DNA from: Climacteris rufus
Lineage: Eukaryota; Chordata; Aves; Passeriformes; Climacteridae
Direction: 5' to 3'
Length of the DNA: 64,000 nt
Assembly: GCA_013398175.1 (NCBI GenBank)
Contig: VZRZ01003219.1
Coordinates: 1,079,384-1,143,383 of the forward strand
Positions 61,501-64,000 of the stretch are shown piece by piece. Position 1 is the first letter of the stretch. Every line of letters begins with the position of its first letter. The notes beneath the pieces were generated by a model. That model was not told the origin of the DNA and did not search any database. It saw only the letters and a program-made list of their open reading frames with translations. The translations under genes were made by a program, and so were the position numbers.

Positions 61501-63550
61501 GAGAGCGCATGTTTCATATTGTTGTAAAACTGTTTTATTTTATGCAGAATTTATAAGATCCAGAACAAACCAAAGACACAATGGCCCTTACTGACAGCTC
61601 AACTGCTTAAAATGCCACCACTTAGACTACAAAGCAAACAAGAGATAATTCCATGGAGGTCAAGGAACTTGCACTCACTTAGGCCGCAGCTGAACTATCT
61701 ACATGTGCATTATGTTCAGCAGGGCTCCCAGACCACTCAGAGACAGCTTGTTGGACTGCAGATGGGAACACAACTCTTAAAAATTCGACAATGAAGAGCA
61801 TCAAAGTTGTGCTGAGGTACAACTTCAACCTCTCACTGTACATTACAAAGCTCTCCCTGCTGGAAATATGCAGCTAAGAGCACTGTTTGGTAAGAGAAAA
61901 AAAACCTCCTTGTTGAGTTTTTAGCTACAGAACTTAATGTCCTTTTGGAACACACTGAGATACTTGAGCAGGGCTGGGACTGGGGGGGTCTGGCTCTCAC
62001 CAGCTCAGTATCTCACTTCCCCCTCCCCACCTTCCCACACACAGGCACATGTGAGACAGGATAACATTCAGCCTTCCAAAGGTGCCTGCAGCTCTCTGAG
62101 GAACAGCAGTAATGGAACAGCAGCAGCAAGAGTGGTACCTGCTCTGTGCAGATCCACTTCCTGTCCTGCCTGAACTCCAAAGAGTACCAAAAATGCAGTG
62201 TCACCACGAGGCTCCTCGGCCCACAGCCTGCCAACGTTCAAGGCAGATGTCACAACAACTGCTCCGTTCTGCTTCTTGTACAGGGAGGGGAAGGGGGGGA
62301 GCTCATTTATCAAGGAGGCAAAAAGAAGAATAACCTTTCATAAGACCAGCTGAGAAGAGACACAGGAGAAGAGACACAGAGTCAGCTGCTGGCACATGAG
62401 CCCTTCTTCAGGTCTGAGGCAGGGGCGGCAATCATTGCACTAATCACAAAAGGACACTGAAATCAAATATAGGCTGCTGCTACATGAATAGCTCAAGAAA
62501 TTCATCCTCACAGTACCGGAATGCCTAGAGATAACTTTAATGTTTAGCTAATCATTTGACAACACAGCAGAATCAGTGCTGCTCCAGTCATTCCTAAAAA
62601 CAACCTAACACATTTTATAATATCTTCAACAAAGAAGATACATGTTTTTCTCAACGTAGTCAATTCTACTGCTTACTCTCATCTTCCAATAGATGCTTTC
62701 CTTCAATATCTAACCTAAATCTCTCTGCTGCAAGATTCCAGTGAAAGAAACAAAGCCGAAACTGTATTAGAGAGCTCAAGCTGTAGAGGAAATTGGGATT
62801 CATAATAAAGAAAGGGTCAGAAAAATAACTGGCTTTATCTGAGAAGACCTACAATTATTCACCTTATGGGGAGATAAAGCAGTAAGCTGAGAAGTGCCAG
62901 GCTGGCAAGCCCACATCATACAGCAAAAAGATTCCGCAGAAATAAAACTTGTGGGGGAAGAAGGGAGCACAGTACTGACCCTTCAAAACAACAGAATCTC
63001 AATCACTGGCGGTAGAGGTCAGAAGGGAGGAGTATGGGGTTGTGACTCACTACACTTAAGGAGGCTCCCTCCAAGATATGCCCTCCCACCCCTTCCTGGA
63101 TGGTCCTGCCTCCTGGGAGGGCAGCATGGATGGGGCAAATCAGAACTAGACCCAGAAGTACCTCATGGAGGCATGGAATCACTGTCATTCATCTCCCGCA
63201 GAGCTGTTACACACACAGATTGAAGGTCTGCTTTGTGCTAATGAGCAGCAGCTTGGAGCAGCCATCTGCAAACACCACACTACGCTGTCAAATTAGAGCT
63301 GATGCAATCCGTGCTGGGCACAGATCCTTCAGGAGCGGCATTCCAAGGCACGGGAATCCATGCGGTGGGAACAGCACTGTCTCGCTGTGACCACTATGCT
63401 AGATGCACAGGAGGAGGTGCCGAACAGGGGGTGAAGGCTTCTCTCTCGCTGAGCCTGTGATGGGGGTCTGGCCAGAGAGCTCCATGTCCCGCATGGGCCA
63501 AGGGAAGCGCCTGCACCCCCAGAGCCTGGGGGGGCTCCATCCAAGGCCTG
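58506..63550 (-). other. ACTR1A: Presumed ACTR1A intron 1, no exon recognised
   Basis: This lies upstream of ACTR1A exon 2 on its strand. I looked for the complement of a MESYDVIANQPVVIDN exon with a following donor and did not find it. A small GC-rich patch at 59950-60110 contains CCACCAGAGGCGGGGCGCT, loosely CTCF-like, and could be an internal regulatory site. The rest is AT-rich with no repeat family recognised. Confidence 0.5.
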
Positions 63551-63682
63551 CCAGGAGCACGCTGGAACCCTGGTCAAAGCCTGCCGCGGAGCATGCTGGG
63601 AGTGCGGCCACGGCCTGGCCCAGCACCCCCATTGTCCCCCCGGCACAAAGAGCGGCGGGGCGGGACCGGGGGAAGCCCCGTC

Positions 63683-63706
63683 TGACTGACAGCGCCGGCT
63701 GCCAAT
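63683..63706 (+). promoter_or_regulatory. TALE/NF-Y module 1: TGACTGACAG-N9-CCAAT
   Basis: TGACTGACAG (63683-63692) matches the PREP/PBX decamer TGANTGACAG and is followed after 9 bases by a CCAAT box (63702-63706), the NF-Y core. Confidence 0.55.
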
Positions 63707-63768
63707 GAACGCAGGTGCTCCGGGGACAGTCCCCCCCCGCTCCCGCAGGTGACAGCGGGCGGCCCCGC

Positions 63769-63792
63769 TGACTGACAGCTGCCCCGGCCAAT
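63769..63792 (+). promoter_or_regulatory. TALE/NF-Y module 2: TGACTGACAG-N9-CCAAT
   Basis: It has the same decamer (63769-63778) and the same 9-base gap to CCAAT (63788-63792), with a different spacer sequence from module 1. Confidence 0.55.
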
Positions 63793-63879
63793 GGGGGCGC
63801 GCCGCCCCTCCCAGCCAGGGGCAGCTCGGCGCCAGCGGGGGCTGCGCCCCCCAGAGCGGGGCAGCGGCCCGGCGGTGGG

Positions 63880-63903
63880 TGACTGGCAGTCAGCCCAGCC
63901 AAT
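63880..63903 (+). promoter_or_regulatory. TALE/NF-Y module 3: TGACTGGCAG-N9-CCAAT
   Basis: The decamer differs at one base (TGACTGGCAG, 63880-63889), but the 9-base gap to CCAAT (63899-63903) is kept. Confidence 0.5.
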
Positions 63904-64000
63904 AGCCGTGCACCGAGACGCGGCGGCCCCGCCCCGCGAGGGCGCCGTATGGCGCTGTGCGAGGCCCGGAGGCGGCGGCCGGGCCGGCCGAGTGGGGGGG

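Larger units (their letters stand above)
63560..64000. promoter_or_regulatory. CpG island at the window edge (ACTR1A/SUFU promoter side)
   Basis: CpG density rises sharply from about 63560 and is still high at 64000. The island contains three spaced CCAAT modules, a lone TGACAGC (63750-63756) and GC boxes (CCCCGCCCCGCG near 63927). In human, ACTR1A and SUFU start head to head about 1 kb apart to the right of ACTR1A exon 2, so this is probably part of that promoter region. Because the ACTR1A first coding exon is not to its left, the island may reach into ACTR1A intron 1 or serve a separate start site. Confidence 0.6.

Overview
The window looks like nuclear DNA of a bird, probably a passerine. 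It has split vertebrate genes with GT-AG introns, two CpG-rich promoters, several CR1 LINE fragments of the kind that dominate avian genomes, a decayed R2-like retrotransposon, and a miR-146b hairpin whose mature arms match the form I know from chicken. Four loci are recognisable: miR-146b (+), C10orf95 (-), MFSD13A/TMEM180 (+) and ACTR1A (-). This is the order and orientation of the same genes on human 10q24, where SUFU follows ACTR1A, so the window appears to be a conserved syntenic block.

Layout. 1-15.5 kb: no recognisable gene. It holds the R2-like relic (about 6.65-7.2 kb, minus) and GC-rich non-coding DNA with small tandem repeats and two CTCF-like motifs. 15.5-20.25 kb: a candidate two-exon host gene for miR-146b (GC-rich first exon near 15.8 kb; hairpin exon 19851 to about 20250 with an AATAAA). 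21.7-23.3 kb: C10orf95, whose coding region is one uninterrupted reading frame. 23.3-34.5 kb: AT-richer non-coding DNA with CR1 pieces. 34.9-35.3 kb: CpG promoter and untranslated first exon of MFSD13A; its eight coding exons run from 41138 to 47218 and predict 509 residues. 49.4-58.5 kb: ACTR1A on the opposite strand, with exons 2-11 intact. The first coding exon (about 16 codons) was not found and probably lies beyond the right edge. 63.5-64.0 kb: the edge of a second CpG island.

The genes do not form one pathway. miR-146b is an inflammation-induced microRNA, ACTR1A is the filament subunit of dynactin, MFSD13A is a poorly characterised membrane transporter-like protein, and C10orf95 is uncharacterised. 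They share only chromosomal neighbourhood. MFSD13A and ACTR1A converge tail to tail, with about 0.6 kb between their predicted poly(A) sites.

The most striking unexplained signal is at the right edge. Three copies of TGACTG(A/G)CAG are each followed after exactly 9 bases by CCAAT, a TALE-homeodomain plus NF-Y arrangement, within 221 bases of CpG island. All exon boundaries come from reading splice signals and reading frame by eye; no alignment or database search was run.
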